64,000 nucleotides of DNA from Alicycliphilus denitrificans K601 (GCF_000204645.1 NC_015423.1:1-64000), one strand, 5' to 3'; positions 1 through 9,160 are shown, counted from the first letter of the stretch. Numbers and translations: made by a program. The notes: generated from the letters alone by a model not told the origin.

Positions 1-16
1 TATGGAGTAAAGGAAA

Positions 17-394
17 ATGCCGAGAGCGAAAGGAACAGGGAAAGGCCCAACCGAGCGGTTCAACATCCGACTCGATGAGGACACGGCGGGGTTCTATCGA
101 ACCAAGGCAAACGAGCACGGAATCAGCATTTCCGAGTTTTTGCGCCAAACGCTGGTGCAGGGCGTGATCGCAGAAAACGTGCAAGACATCGAGCAGCGGC
201 TGCGCCGCCTTCTCGATGAAATCCGCGCTGGCGGGCAGGGTGGCGGAAAGGTCGAGATTCCCGATGAACTGTGGCTTTCGGTCTTCACTGCGGAGTACAT
301 GCTGGCGGCGATTGTTGAGGCGCGTGACGTGCAGCAGTTGTACGAAGCGCAGAACAAGGCGAAGGCAAAGCTCAAGCGAGTGAAAGGAGGCTGA
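17..394 (+). CDS. TrwA-like ribbon-helix-helix relaxosome protein
   Basis: This 125-residue basic protein has an N-terminal stretch (about residues 13-50, TERFNIRLDEDTAGFYRTKA then ISISEFLR) that reads as a beta strand followed by two helices, the ribbon-helix-helix fold. A charged helical C-terminus would suit multimerisation. It lies 1 bp upstream of the coupling-protein gene, and a relaxase gene follows, which is the trwA-trwB-trwC order of R388. Its likely role is binding oriT, repressing its own operon and stimulating the relaxase. A TAAAGGA ribosome site precedes the ATG. oriT would then be expected just upstream of position 1, outside the window. The fold and position are strong evidence; sequence identity to TrwA itself is not claimed. 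Confidence 0.72.
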   Translation: MPRAKGTGKGPTERFNIRLDEDTAGFYRTKANEHGISISEFLRQTLVQGVIAENVQDIEQRLRRLLDEIRAGGQGGGKVEIPDELWLSVFTAEYMLAAIVEARDVQQLYEAQNKAKAKLKRVKGG

Positions 395-395
395 A

Positions 396-2393
396 ATGGC
401 AAAGAGAGAGGAAAAGGGAAGCGCCGGTAGCTTCTCCCGTGGGGCCGAGTTGTGGATGCACCAAGCCAGGCTGTTCGTGGTGGCCATCTGGACGGTTGTG
501 CTGATTTCCATCTTGGCCGGTCTGGCAGTCACGACGGCGTACTTCTGGAATGCGACTACCGCAGACGAAAAGTACGCGCTGGAGCGGAACGTCTTGGCGC
601 ACACGCGGGATGCGCTCTACATGACGGCCGGAAAGATGGAGCTGAACGTCAACGGCGAGCTGCGCAAGATGGAAGTTTCCGAGGTTGCCTTGCTGACCGA
701 CGACATGGCCGAAGATGCTTGGCGAAAGCTGCGCAACGGCGGCATGTTCGGCTTGCTGACTTCCATCGGTGTGGTGTTTCTGATCTCTTTGTACTGGTGG
801 GGCTATGGCCGTGAACGGATGCAGGACAACCAACTGCGCGGGGCCAAGCTGGTGGAAGGAAAGGAGCTTGCGCGACTGATCCGACACCGCGACGAGGCAA
901 GCCCTTATGAGATTGCGGGCGTGCCCATGCGCGTGAAGTCAGAGACGCTGCATACGCTGTTTGCCGGCGCGCAGGGTACGGGTAAGTCACAGCAGTTTTT
1001 CGCACTCATGAAACAGGTGCGGGCGCGTGGCAAGCGGATGATCGTGTATGACCCGACCGGCGAGTTCACCCAGGCGTTCTACCGTGAAGGCAAAGACATC
1101 CTGATGAACCCGCTGGACTCCAGAAGCCCGAACTGGAACATCTGGAACGAAATCGCCAAGGACTACCACTTCGACAACATGGCGAACGGCCTGATCCCCG
1201 ATCCGGCCGAGTCCGATCCATTTTGGGCGCTTGCGGGCCGGATGGTGCTAAAGGACGTGATTGCAGTATTGGGGCGCGAGGGCCGCCGCACGAACCGCGA
1301 CCTCTACAACGCTATCGCCAAGAGCAACCTGGACGCCATGCACGCATTGTTGCAGGGGACAGCGGGCGCAACCTATGTTGATCCCACGACCGAGCGCACG
1401 GGGATGTCACTCAAGATGACTGTTCAGAACCAGCTTGAAGCCTTCCGGTTTTTGCCAGATGAGGGCGAATCGTTCTCCATCCGAAAATGGGTACATGAAG
1501 AAGGCGATTCATGGATGTTCATCACAGCACGGGAAGCGATGCGCGAGGCATTGAAGCCCGTTCTGTCGTTGTGGATCGACACGGCAATCAAGGCCGTGCT
1601 TGACTTGGAGCCGATCCACCGCGAGCGGCTTTGGTTTTGCATTGACGAGCTGCCGACACTCCAAAAACTCGACATCCTGAAGCTGGCTCTGACGAACACA
1701 CGGAAGTACGGTTTGTGCATGGTGCTGGGCGTGCAGGACTTCAGCCAGCTCTACGAAATCTACGGGCACGATCTGGCCAAGACGATCATTTCCGGGTGCC
1801 AAACGAAGCTGCTGCTGCGTGTGACGGATGGAGCTGCGGCGAAGCTGTTGGCCGAATTGATGGGACAGGCCGAGGTGGATGAAAAGGATGAAACCTTGAG
1901 CTACGGCCTCAGCTCGCAGCGTGACGGCGTGAGCGTGATGGCGCGCCGACAGATGCGCGACCTTGTGCTGACATCGGAGATTTTGACGTTGCCCGATATG
2001 ACCGGCTATCTGCTGGTTCCGGGCGACTATCCCATTGCCCGCGTCAAGTATGGTTACGTGCCGACAGAGAAACAGGCCAACGGCTTCATCGAGCGCGACG
2101 GCTTTGCGATCAGCTTCAAGCCGACCACGGCGGCCGCAGCGCCGGCACCCGCTCCGTCCGCCGCTGAAGTTCAGCAGCCGGCCGCGCCGGAGCAAGGCGA
2201 CATGTTGGATGACGACGATATGGACGCGCCGGCTACGGTGGAGGTTATGCGCAACGAAAATGGCGATGTGATCGACAAGGCAACCGGCGAAATCATCAAG
2301 CCAGCCGAGAAGGTTTCGCGCGCGAAAGATGATGCAGATGCGAAATCAGCCGGCCAGGGCAAGAAGCCCAACCCGCTGGCGGATGCGCTATAG
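396..2393 (+). CDS. traD: Type IV coupling protein (TraD/TrwB family)
   Basis: This 665-residue inner-membrane ATPase should couple the relaxosome to the T4SS channel. Two membrane helices lie near residues 24-50 and 120-140. A Walker A motif, GAQGTGKS, lies near residue 190, and a Walker B-like segment, LWFCIDELPTL, near residue 410. The C-terminal ~120 residues are Ala/Pro-rich and acidic, as in the variable substrate-binding tails of this family. The start has a strong AAAGGAGG site and follows the TrwA-like gene directly. A degenerate P1 palindrome lies inside the 3' end. Residues 40-115 form a periplasmic loop between the helices, as in TrwB. Family assignment is firm. Confidence 0.95.
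   Translation: MAKREEKGSAGSFSRGAELWMHQARLFVVAIWTVVLISILAGLAVTTAYFWNATTADEKYALERNVLAHTRDALYMTAGKMELNVNGELRKMEVSEVALLTDDMAEDAWRKLRNGGMFGLLTSIGVVFLISLYWWGYGRERMQDNQLRGAKLVEGKELARLIRHRDEASPYEIAGVPMRVKSETLHTLFAGAQGTGKSQQFFALMKQVRARGKRMIVYDPTGEFTQAFYREGKDILMNPLDSRSPNWNIWNEIAKDYHFDNMANGLIPDPAESDPFWALAGRMVLKDVIAVLGREGRRTNRDLYNAIAKSNLDAMHALLQGTAGATYVDPTTERTGMSLKMTVQNQLEAFRFLPDEGESFSIRKWVHEEGDSWMFITAREAMREALKPVLSLWIDTAIKAVLDLEPIHRERLWFCIDELPTLQKLDILKLALTNTRKYGLCMVLGVQDFSQLYEIYGHDLAKTIISGCQTKLLLRVTDGAAAKLLAELMGQAEVDEKDETLSYGLSSQRDGVSVMARRQMRDLVLTSEILTLPDMTGYLLVPGDYPIARVKYGYVPTEKQANGFIERDGFAISFKPTTAAAAPAPAPSAAEVQQPAAPEQGDMLDDDDMDAPATVEVMRNENGDVIDKATGEIIKPAEKVSRAKDDADAKSAGQGKKPNPLADAL
2312..2329. repeat. 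P1 palindrome, degenerate, inside traD
   Basis: The core TTTCGCGCGCGAAA is intact and the two outer positions on each side do not match the consensus. It encodes Ser-Arg-Ala-Lys in the coupling-protein tail. Confidence 0.5.
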
Positions 2394-2404
2394 GAGGATA
2401 CCGA

Positions 2405-2860
2405 ATGAAAACTCAGAGACGGGCATTTCTACATTCCGTCGCGGCCGCCTGCTTGGCGGCTTTTTGCGTTTCCGTGCAGGCCGAGCCGGACTTGCTGCAA
2501 CCTGATGAAGCCTTCCGGGTGTCGGCTCGCCGGGTGGATGCGCGAGTGGTGGAGCTGGAGTACATCATCGCACCGGGCTATCACCTGTACCGCGACCGTT
2601 TCAGCTTCAAAACGGACAACCCAGCCGTGACGGTGGCCGGCGTTGAGCTGCCGCCACCGCTTGAAAAGTTCGACAAGGCGATGGGCCAGAACATGCGCTA
2701 CTACACCGAGCGGGTGGCGGTGCGCGTGCGCTTGGCTGGGGGCAATCAGGCCGTCAAACTGGTGGCTACGGCACAGGGCTGCGCGGCGATTGTGGGGGTG
2801 TGCTATGCACCGATCACCAAGGCTTTCAGCGTGCCGGCAATGGGAGGAAGACAGGGATGA
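2405..2860 (+). CDS. Periplasmic DsbD alpha-domain-like protein
   Basis: This 151-residue protein has a signal peptide (about residues 1-26, ending VSVQA) and one domain resembling the N-terminal periplasmic domain of the thiol:disulfide interchange protein DsbD (FRVSARRVD, APGYHLYRDRF). The redox cysteines would be C126 and C133, six residues apart where E. coli DsbD has five. The membrane and thioredoxin domains of DsbD are absent, so it could only act as a shuttle or holdase. It sits between the coupling protein and relaxase genes and overlaps the relaxase start by ATGA. The plasmid also encodes DsbC and the thioredoxin-like TraF, so a role in disulfide handling during T4SS assembly is a reasonable inference. 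Confidence 0.7.
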   Translation: MKTQRRAFLHSVAAACLAAFCVSVQAEPDLLQPDEAFRVSARRVDARVVELEYIIAPGYHLYRDRFSFKTDNPAVTVAGVELPPPLEKFDKAMGQNMRYYTERVAVRVRLAGGNQAVKLVATAQGCAAIVGVCYAPITKAFSVPAMGGRQG

Positions 2861-5742
2861 TTAGCATGAACAACGTGGGCAGCGCCGGGCAGGCACTGCA
2901 CTACTTTTCCGCTGACAACTACTACACCCAGGACGAGGGCTTGGAGCATTCCGAGTGGTTCGGCAAGGGGGCCGAGCACCTTGGGCTTTCCGGCAAGATT
3001 GATCGTCAAGCCTTCTTCGAGGTGTTGAACGGAAAGGTGGATGGCCAAGAGCTGGGCAAGTGGGTCAAGAACGAGGAAACCGGCGAGAAGGAACGCGAGC
3101 ACCGGCCGGGCACCGACATGACGTTTTCCGCGCCCAAGAGTGTTTCTCTCATGGCCGAGGTGTACGGCAAGCGGGACGTGCGGGAGGCGCATGAGGCGGC
3201 CGTCAAGAAGGCACTCAGCCACATCGAAACCGAGCTGGCCAGGACGCGGCAAACCGTGGACGGGAAGACCGAAGCGGTACAGACCGGCAACGTGACTGTG
3301 GCCATGTTCCGGCATAACACAAGCCGCGACCTCGACCCGCAGACGCATACGCACGCCGTCATCATGAACGCCACCAAGCGGGAGGATGGGCAGTGGCGCT
3401 CCCTGACGAATGAAGAAATCTACAACGCCCAGCGCGTTATCGGGGCCATCTACACGTCCGAGCTGGCCGACCGGCTCCAGGCGCTGGGCTACGACATTCG
3501 CCGCACCGACGAGAAAGGCAACTTCGAGATTGCCGGTATCACCCGCGAGCAGATCGAGCACTTCAGCCAGCGCCGGGCAGAAATAGAGGCGGCGCTGAAA
3601 GCCAAGGGCGTGGACATCGACGATGCCAGCGCGCAGCAGAAGGAAGACGCCACGCTGAAGACCAGAGCGCGCAAGGTGGACGTGGATCATGAAGCCTTGA
3701 TCGGGAGCTGGAAGGAACGAGCCAAAGACATCGGGATCGACTTCGACGCCATCCAGGCCAAGGCCGACGCGCAACGGGCGCAAGGTGGTGTGGTGCGCGC
3801 TGACAAGCTCACCGGGCGCGAGGCGATGTCCTTTGCGGCCGCACACCTGATCGAGCGCGAGGCCGTGGTATCCAAGAACGACCTCATGGCGGCGGCCATC
3901 GAGCACGGGGCAGGGCGCGTATCGGCATCGGAGGTGAAGCGGGCCTTCGACAAGCTGGAGAAGGATGGTGATCTGGTGGCCTTGCCTGACGGCAACTACA
4001 CGACCAAGAAGATGCTGGGCAGCGAAATGTGGGCACTCGACCAAGTGCGCGCACAGAAGGGCCAGACGCCGAAGATGATGGAGCCGGAAGCGGTGGCAGC
4101 GCGGATCGCGCAGGCCGAGGGCCGGCAGGGCTTCAAATACAGCGAAGGCCAGAAGGAGGCCATCAGCAAGGTACTGACCACTGAAGATCGTTACGTGGCG
4201 GTGCAGGGCCTTGCCGGGACGGGTAAGACCACTATGCTCAAAGGCGTGCGCGAAATGGCGCAGGAGCAGGGCTACACGGTGCGCGGCATGGCTCCGACCG
4301 GGGCGGCCAGCAAGGTGCTGGCCAGGGAGACAGGTATTGCTACTGATACCGTCTCGATGTTCCAGATCAAGGAGCGGCAGCTACAGAAGGACATCGAGTT
4401 TGCCAAGCAGTACGCACCCGACTTCCAGCGCAAGGCGGAAGTCTGGATCGTGGATGAATCGTCCTTCCTGTCGCAGCGCCAGAAGGCCCAGCTCGACCAC
4501 ATGGCCGAAAAGGCCGGGGCCAAGGTGGTGTACCTGGGCGACACGCTCCAGTTGCAGGGTGTAGAGGCCGGCAAGCCCTTCGAGCTGGCCCAGCGGGACG
4601 GCATGGAAACCGCGTACATGACCGAAATCAACCGCCAGAAGACCGCCGACCTGAAGCAAGCCGTGGACATCATCACTGGCCGCGACAACCTGGGGGACGG
4701 CCAGCGGCTCACCCAAGTGGAGCTGGCCAACAACGCGCGGGCCTTCGAGTACATGGACAAGGCTGGAATGATCCGGGAAATTCCCGAGAAGTCCGAGGAG
4801 GACAAGGGCCGCCTGGTGGCGGCCGTAGTGCAGGACATCTTGAAGCTCGACAAGGCAGAGCGTGAGCGCACCATCGTCATTACCGCCTATAACGAAGACA
4901 GGCGGGCCATCAATGCCGGCGTGCGCGAGGGACTGAAGGAGCAGGGCGAACTGTCGCGCTCCGAGGATACGCGCGAAATCTACACCTCGAAGGGGTGGAC
5001 GCGGGCCATGCAGAAGGAGGCGCAATACTACAAGGCCGGCGACGTGGTGCGCTTCGGGCGGGACTACCAGCAGATCGACGCCAAGAAGGGCGAATACATG
5101 CGCGTGTCGGCCGTGGATGCCCCCAATGGCACTGTGGTGCTCCAGAAGGAAGACGGCTCTGTGATCGCATGGCAGCCGAAGAAGCACAACAAAATCGAGG
5201 TGTACGACCGCGACACCCGCGAGCTGGCCAAGGGCGACCTGATCCGTATCACCCGAAACGAAGGCGAGTTCAAAAACGGCGAGGTGGCGCGCGTCACGGC
5301 TGTGGCTGGGGACAAGGTGACGCTGGAGCTGAAGCAAGGCAAGGATGTGTCACTGCACCAAGTGGATCTCTCTCGCAACAAGCATTGGGATCATGCCTAC
5401 GCGCAGACGGTTCACGCCTCCCAGGGCGCGACTCAGCACCGGGCCATCTTCCACATCCGAGCGCCTCAGACCGAGAGCGAGAAGAAGCAGGAGCGGGCGC
5501 TGGAGAACATGGCCAAGGTCTTCGGGGATCGGAGCTTCTATGTCGGGGCCACGCGCGCCTCGCATGAGCTGCGCATCTACACCAACGACAAGGCGGTGGC
5601 GGCCAAGGCGGTGGCGGCGAAGCAAGACAAGACCAGTGCGGTGGAAACGCTCCGGCAACACGAACGGGCCACGGCAATCACGGCCGACAAGGCGGGAGAA
5701 CGCCCGGTGTCGCCGCAGCGAAACGGTGACGTTCAACGGTAA
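2857..5742 (+). CDS. traI: MOBF relaxase-helicase (TrwC/TraI family)
   Basis: This 961-residue protein nicks oriT, stays bound to the transferred strand and unwinds the plasmid. The N-terminal relaxase domain has the candidate nucleophiles Y22 and Y23, the motif TFSAPKSVSL, and the metal-binding histidine triad in FRHNTSRDLDPQTHTHAVI. The C-terminal SF1 helicase has Walker A GLAGTGKT near residue 452, a motif II region WIVDESSFLS, and late motifs TVHASQGAT and VGATRASHELRIYT. I chose the ATG at 2857 because GGGAGG lies 10 bp upstream and TrwC proteins begin about 20 residues before the tyrosines. Its length matches TrwC (966 residues) and is well short of F TraI. Confidence 0.96.
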   Translation: MISMNNVGSAGQALHYFSADNYYTQDEGLEHSEWFGKGAEHLGLSGKIDRQAFFEVLNGKVDGQELGKWVKNEETGEKEREHRPGTDMTFSAPKSVSLMAEVYGKRDVREAHEAAVKKALSHIETELARTRQTVDGKTEAVQTGNVTVAMFRHNTSRDLDPQTHTHAVIMNATKREDGQWRSLTNEEIYNAQRVIGAIYTSELADRLQALGYDIRRTDEKGNFEIAGITREQIEHFSQRRAEIEAALKAKGVDIDDASAQQKEDATLKTRARKVDVDHEALIGSWKERAKDIGIDFDAIQAKADAQRAQGGVVRADKLTGREAMSFAAAHLIEREAVVSKNDLMAAAIEHGAGRVSASEVKRAFDKLEKDGDLVALPDGNYTTKKMLGSEMWALDQVRAQKGQTPKMMEPEAVAARIAQAEGRQGFKYSEGQKEAISKVLTTEDRYVAVQGLAGTGKTTMLKGVREMAQEQGYTVRGMAPTGAASKVLARETGIATDTVSMFQIKERQLQKDIEFAKQYAPDFQRKAEVWIVDESSFLSQRQKAQLDHMAEKAGAKVVYLGDTLQLQGVEAGKPFELAQRDGMETAYMTEINRQKTADLKQAVDIITGRDNLGDGQRLTQVELANNARAFEYMDKAGMIREIPEKSEEDKGRLVAAVVQDILKLDKAERERTIVITAYNEDRRAINAGVREGLKEQGELSRSEDTREIYTSKGWTRAMQKEAQYYKAGDVVRFGRDYQQIDAKKGEYMRVSAVDAPNGTVVLQKEDGSVIAWQPKKHNKIEVYDRDTRELAKGDLIRITRNEGEFKNGEVARVTAVAGDKVTLELKQGKDVSLHQVDLSRNKHWDHAYAQTVHASQGATQHRAIFHIRAPQTESEKKQERALENMAKVFGDRSFYVGATRASHELRIYTNDKAVAAKAVAAKQDKTSAVETLRQHERATAITADKAGERPVSPQRNGDVQR

Positions 5743-5782
5743 TCCCTATAAAATGTCAACTTACGCGCGCTGGCCTTAACCA

Positions 5783-5800
5783 ACTTTCGCGCGCGAAAGT
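5783..5800. repeat. P1 palindrome, perfect, after the relaxase gene
   Basis: This is a perfect ACTTTCGC-GC-GCGAAAGT. The dyad extends by three more matched bases each side (5780-5803, flanks CCA and TGG). It lies in the intergenic region between the relaxase gene and the next small regulator gene. Confidence 0.8.
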
Positions 5801-5883
5801 TGGCGGCTGGTTCTGCCTTTCGCCAGTAGGCAAGTCGGCTTAGACTTGTGTGATGAACCTTTGACTATGCTAAAGAACAAGCC

Positions 5884-6096
5884 ATGACCGACCCAAAGGA
5901 CGCCGAGATGTCGGCCGATGGGCAGGGAACTAAACGCCGTAGAACTCGCAATTATGGCGATCGCCGAACGGTATCCCTGCGGATGGACCCCGAGCTGCAC
6001 GAGCGCATGATGGACTTGTGCGACGATCTGAAAATACCTGCCAACACCTATATTTCGGGACTCATCGAGACCGACCTGAAGAAACGGAAAAAGTGA
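5884..6096 (+). CDS. Small ribbon-helix-helix DNA-binding protein
   Basis: This 70-residue basic protein has a low-complexity arginine-rich N-terminus followed by RRTVSLRMDPELHERMMDLCDDLKI, which fits a ribbon-helix-helix (CopG/Arc-like) DNA-binding domain, and a lysine-rich tail. It is preceded by a 140-bp intergenic stretch that holds a P1 palindrome, so it may begin a transcription unit leading into the signalling island. Possible roles are a repressor of the island or a second relaxosome accessory protein. The fold call is moderately sure; the function is unknown. Confidence 0.6.
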   Translation: MTDPKDAEMSADGQGTKRRRTRNYGDRRTVSLRMDPELHERMMDLCDDLKIPANTYISGLIETDLKKRKK

Positions 6097-6186
6097 CCGC
6101 GCCATAGACGCCTCGCCCTGTTTGCCGGGGTGCCGAGAACCCGAATATCATGTGAGGTTCATCGGTGGATTCAGGGAGAGGCGCGC

Positions 6187-7041
6187 GTGTCTATTATTTC
6201 AACGATCAACTGGAAACGTCTGGCTTCGGTTTTTGTGCCGGGCGTACTGATCGCAGCCATCAGCATTTATGTGCTGGGCTTTCGTGCCCCGCCTTCCCCT
6301 GATCTTAGGGTTCTGCCCGGTAAAGCACTGGCCGCCTACGACGACTTCTACCCGATCCGCGCCGATGACACCGGGGCGCTATACCTGGATCGGGAATTGT
6401 TCGTGAAGGCGGTCAACTACCTCTCTCAGCATCCCTCGCCGCGCGCCGTGGCGGATTTGATCTACCTGGGCAACTCCAACAACGTCACCCTGTTGCTGGA
6501 CGGGCCGACCAAGGCCAAGTACCTCATGCTGACCCAGCAGCCCGACTATGTGGCGCTGTCGGAGGTGGATCGGGAGAAGGATCGCATCTTCCAGTCCTAT
6601 GCGGACATCGTGAACGGCATTGGCCAGACGTTCGCGGGCACGCCGGTAGAGATCGTCTTGCACGACACGCGCAACCCGCTGCGCTCGATTGTGGCTGTGC
6701 AGAACCCCATTTCCGGCCGCAGGCTGGGCGACACGAATACCAACTTCGGTATCCAGCTCATCAAGAACTACAGCTATGGCGAAGGGCAGGGCCAGGGGCG
6801 TGGTGCTTCGTTTGTGAGCTACGACCTCACCCTGAAAGACGGACGCGCGGTGAAGTCCACCACGATCCCGATTTTTCACGATGTGTACGGCTTGATCGGA
6901 TTCATCTGCATCAATATCGACATATCGAAAATGGACAAGAAACACCCGGAATATATCGAGCATTTTGTTGATACCTTCAAGGCTACCATCGCCAATGACG
7001 CCATTAACGAAATGATCCAGAACAGCAAGCGTAAGAACTGA
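6187..7041 (+). CDS. Membrane-anchored YheO-like PAS sensor protein
   Basis: This 284-residue protein has one N-terminal membrane helix (VFVPGVLIAAISIYVLGF) followed by a soluble region. Residues from about 150 to 245 (TPVEIVLHDTRNPLRSIVAVQNPISGR, then VSYDLTLKDGRAVKSTTIPIFHDVYGLIGFICINID) match the YheO-like PAS domain pattern. I prefer the GTG at 6187, which has AGGGAGAGG six bases upstream. The gene is first in a row with a DUF1805 gene and a histidine kinase gene, so it is likely the signal-sensing component of that system. No catalytic or DNA-binding domain is apparent. The ligand is unknown. Confidence 0.68.
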   Translation: MSIISTINWKRLASVFVPGVLIAAISIYVLGFRAPPSPDLRVLPGKALAAYDDFYPIRADDTGALYLDRELFVKAVNYLSQHPSPRAVADLIYLGNSNNVTLLLDGPTKAKYLMLTQQPDYVALSEVDREKDRIFQSYADIVNGIGQTFAGTPVEIVLHDTRNPLRSIVAVQNPISGRRLGDTNTNFGIQLIKNYSYGEGQGQGRGASFVSYDLTLKDGRAVKSTTIPIFHDVYGLIGFICINIDISKMDKKHPEYIEHFVDTFKATIANDAINEMIQNSKRKN

Positions 7042-7073
7042 TTTTCTCAACCCTCTCTGTAAAGGAAATGACT

Positions 7074-7349
7074 ATGGACGCTGGAGCCATTCAAGAGCAC
7101 CTGGAGCTGCTGCAATTCGATCTGGCGCGGCCGCTACTGGTAATGAAGGCCCCCAAGGGGATTCTCGGTTGCGGTTATATCAATGTGGAAACCTGCAACA
7201 AGACCGGCGAGGTTTGCGCCATCGTCACCGGGGTGAATACCTTTGACGACATGCGCAAGGCCAAGGTGGTAGCCACCTCGAACAAAGCGGTTGAGCTGGG
7301 CATCCAAGTGGGTGAGTCTGGCCAAGACGCACTGAACAAGATGCGGTGA
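7074..7349 (+). CDS. DUF1805 (YunC-like) protein
   Basis: This 91-residue cytosolic protein has the DUF1805 signature: KGILGCGYINVETCNKTGEV followed by GVNTFDDMRKAKVVATSNKA and a terminal VGESGQDAL. The family is small, of unknown biochemical function and widespread in bacteria and archaea. It lies between a PAS-sensor gene and a histidine kinase gene with short gaps, which suggests co-transcription and a role in the same signalling pathway. Two cysteines (in GCGY and ETCN) might respond to redox or metals, but that is speculative. The ATG at 7074 is better spaced from AAAGGA than the one at 7068. Confidence 0.72.
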   Translation: MDAGAIQEHLELLQFDLARPLLVMKAPKGILGCGYINVETCNKTGEVCAIVTGVNTFDDMRKAKVVATSNKAVELGIQVGESGQDALNKMR

Positions 7350-7357
7350 TTTAGACC

Positions 7358-8326
7358 GTGCCGCCTGGAGATTGGAGCAAGGCCATTCAAGTGGAAGTCA
7401 TCTTCTATACGAGCTGCGCTTTTCTGCTGACCGTCTTTTTGGTCAGTATGGTGCTGGCTCTGCGCGGCAACCAGGCGGCCAAGTATTTCCTGTGGGTATG
7501 GGCGGCGCTGATGATCCTGGCGCTGCCGCTCATGAACCGGGCCAACATGATTTCGCACATCGCCGCTGGCCTGATGCTTGTGTTTTTTCTCTACGTGCTC
7601 TACATCACCGTCCGCTATGGGATGGAGCGCGTGGACGTTTCTCACGAAGAAACCCGCCGTGTCCTGGCTGAATCGAACCGGCGCATTGACGAGGAACGGC
7701 GCACCCTTGCACGCCGTCTGCACGACGAGGTGAATCCCCAGCTCCTGCTCACGCGCAACGTACTGAAGCAGCTTGAGCCACTGGTGGCTGGGAATGGGCG
7801 GGCCGCCGAGCTGCTGGGTAATGCCTCGGGAATGCTGAATGATGCCTATGCCGAAATGCGCGACATCATCAAGAACACGCGAATCGAGGTGATCGACTCC
7901 ATCGGCTTCACTGCGGCCTTGGAGTCGCTGGTGGCCCACTACACGAACATTTCCGAAAAGCCGGCCATCACGCTGGAGCACGATCTACCAAAGCGGCCTG
8001 CGATGCCAGAGGCATCGGCTATCAGCGCCTACAAGATCATCCGGGAAGCGATTTTCAATGCCATCAAGCACTCCAAAGCTGCCCAGGTGCGCGTCAGCAT
8101 CCACCACAACAAGGCGCTAGACACCTACAAGGTGGAAATCACCGATGACGGGGTGGGGATGAAAGCCACGGTTCGCAATGGAGAGCACGCCGGCATTGGA
8201 CTGATCGACATGCGCGAGCGGGTGCGGGTGCTTGGTGGTGCGCTGAAAATACAGGCGGCCGATCCTGCCAACCAGAAGCGGCCGGGAACGAAACTCAGCT
8301 TTTCGTTTTCAGGGCAGTTGTCGTAA
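7358..8326 (+). CDS. NarX-type membrane histidine kinase
   Basis: This 322-residue kinase has three hydrophobic segments in the first ~95 residues, no obvious periplasmic sensor domain, then a HisKA_3-type dimerisation domain with the phosphoacceptor histidine near residue 121 (ARRLHDEVNPQLLL). An HATPase domain follows with an N box (REAIFNAIKHS), a G1 box (DDGVGM) and a G2 box (HAGIGLIDMRERV). It probably starts at GTG 7358, a few bases after the DUF1805 stop. It lacks its own input domain, so the upstream PAS protein could supply the signal. Its 3' end overlaps that of the convergent response-regulator gene by 32 bp. The cognate pair is very likely. Confidence 0.9.
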   Translation: MPPGDWSKAIQVEVIFYTSCAFLLTVFLVSMVLALRGNQAAKYFLWVWAALMILALPLMNRANMISHIAAGLMLVFFLYVLYITVRYGMERVDVSHEETRRVLAESNRRIDEERRTLARRLHDEVNPQLLLTRNVLKQLEPLVAGNGRAAELLGNASGMLNDAYAEMRDIIKNTRIEVIDSIGFTAALESLVAHYTNISEKPAITLEHDLPKRPAMPEASAISAYKIIREAIFNAIKHSKAAQVRVSIHHNKALDTYKVEITDDGVGMKATVRNGEHAGIGLIDMRERVRVLGGALKIQAADPANQKRPGTKLSFSFSGQLS

Positions 8327-9005
8327 TGCCGTGACGGATCGCCAGCTTGGTGATGTCAGCTTGGCTTTCAACGCCTAGCTTGGCTTTTACGCCCTTCATC
8401 AAGTGGCCAATGGTCTTGGTGGACAAGTCCATCGCGGTGGCAATTTCGGTCATGGATGCGCCATCGGCTGCAAGGCTGAAGGCCCGCATTTCGTTCTCAT
8501 CCAGGAGCCGGTTCGGGTTCCGATCCTTGACGGCCGACCATGCGAGTAGGCGGGCAATCTCGGGGGAAAAGTATTCCTTGCCCTGGGCTACCGTGTTGAT
8601 CGCCTCGTTGAGCACTTCCGTACTTTCATCCTTGCGCACAAAGGCCAGCACGCCGAGCTTGTAGGAACGCTCGATGATGTATTGGTCGTCAAACTGGCTA
8701 AAGACAATGATTTTGGCCGAGGGGTCGCGGGCCAGTAGTTCCTCGCACACGTCCAGCCCGTTCTCACCACAGCCTTTGCTGTCAAAGCGCACGTCGATCA
8801 CCAGGACATCCGGCTTGACCTCTAAGAAGCGGTCGATCAGCCCATCCAGGCTGTAGGCCACCTCTACTACGTCGATCCCGTAGTCCTTCAATACATCGCG
8901 GAAACCGGCTACCAGCAGCCGGTGATCGTCCGCAAGAAATACTTTTATTCCCAAAACGTCACCTATTGGTTTGGGATCGTATTGATCCCGAAGTTCGTTG
9001 GCCAT
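8295..9005 (-). CDS. NarL/FixJ-type response regulator
   Basis: This 236-residue regulator has a receiver domain with phosphoacceptor D71 (DVLVIDVRFD), acidic pocket ADD near residue 26, and a C-terminal LuxR-type helix-turn-helix (SLAADGASMTEIATAMDLSTKTIGHLMKGVKAKLGV). I chose the ATG at 9005 because the receiver fold begins about 20 residues later; an in-frame ATG at 9143 would add an unconserved 46-residue extension. A perfect TATAAT on this strand at 9173-9168 is a plausible promoter. The regulator faces the kinase gene and points away from the T4SS operon. Likely targets are the T4SS promoter near 9400 and its own promoter, which is inference from position. Confidence 0.88.
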   Translation of the reverse strand: MANELRDQYDPKPIGDVLGIKVFLADDHRLLVAGFRDVLKDYGIDVVEVAYSLDGLIDRFLEVKPDVLVIDVRFDSKGCGENGLDVCEELLARDPSAKIIVFSQFDDQYIIERSYKLGVLAFVRKDESTEVLNEAINTVAQGKEYFSPEIARLLAWSAVKDRNPNRLLDENEMRAFSLAADGASMTEIATAMDLSTKTIGHLMKGVKAKLGVESQADITKLAIRHGITTTALKTKS

Positions 9006-9160
9006 GCAGGCAGGCGCTGCCGTGCTTGGCGGATAGCGGCCATGCAGATCGGCGGTGGGTGCAACACCCTCGCCGGCGAGGCAATAACCGAATTTTGACA
9101 GAAAAGCCGCATTCGATATACCGCGCCCGGCTGATCTAGCCATGATCCGCACCGTTCGGG

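Noticed and set aside
2803-4044. A 413-codon reverse-strand open frame inside the relaxase gene
   Set aside because: The + strand relaxase motifs cover it completely, and its composition is that of an antisense frame.
5743-5883. oriT just after the relaxase gene
   Set aside because: Only the P1 palindrome is here; I saw no nic-like sequence or further inverted repeats. The TrwA-like gene order places oriT upstream of position 1.
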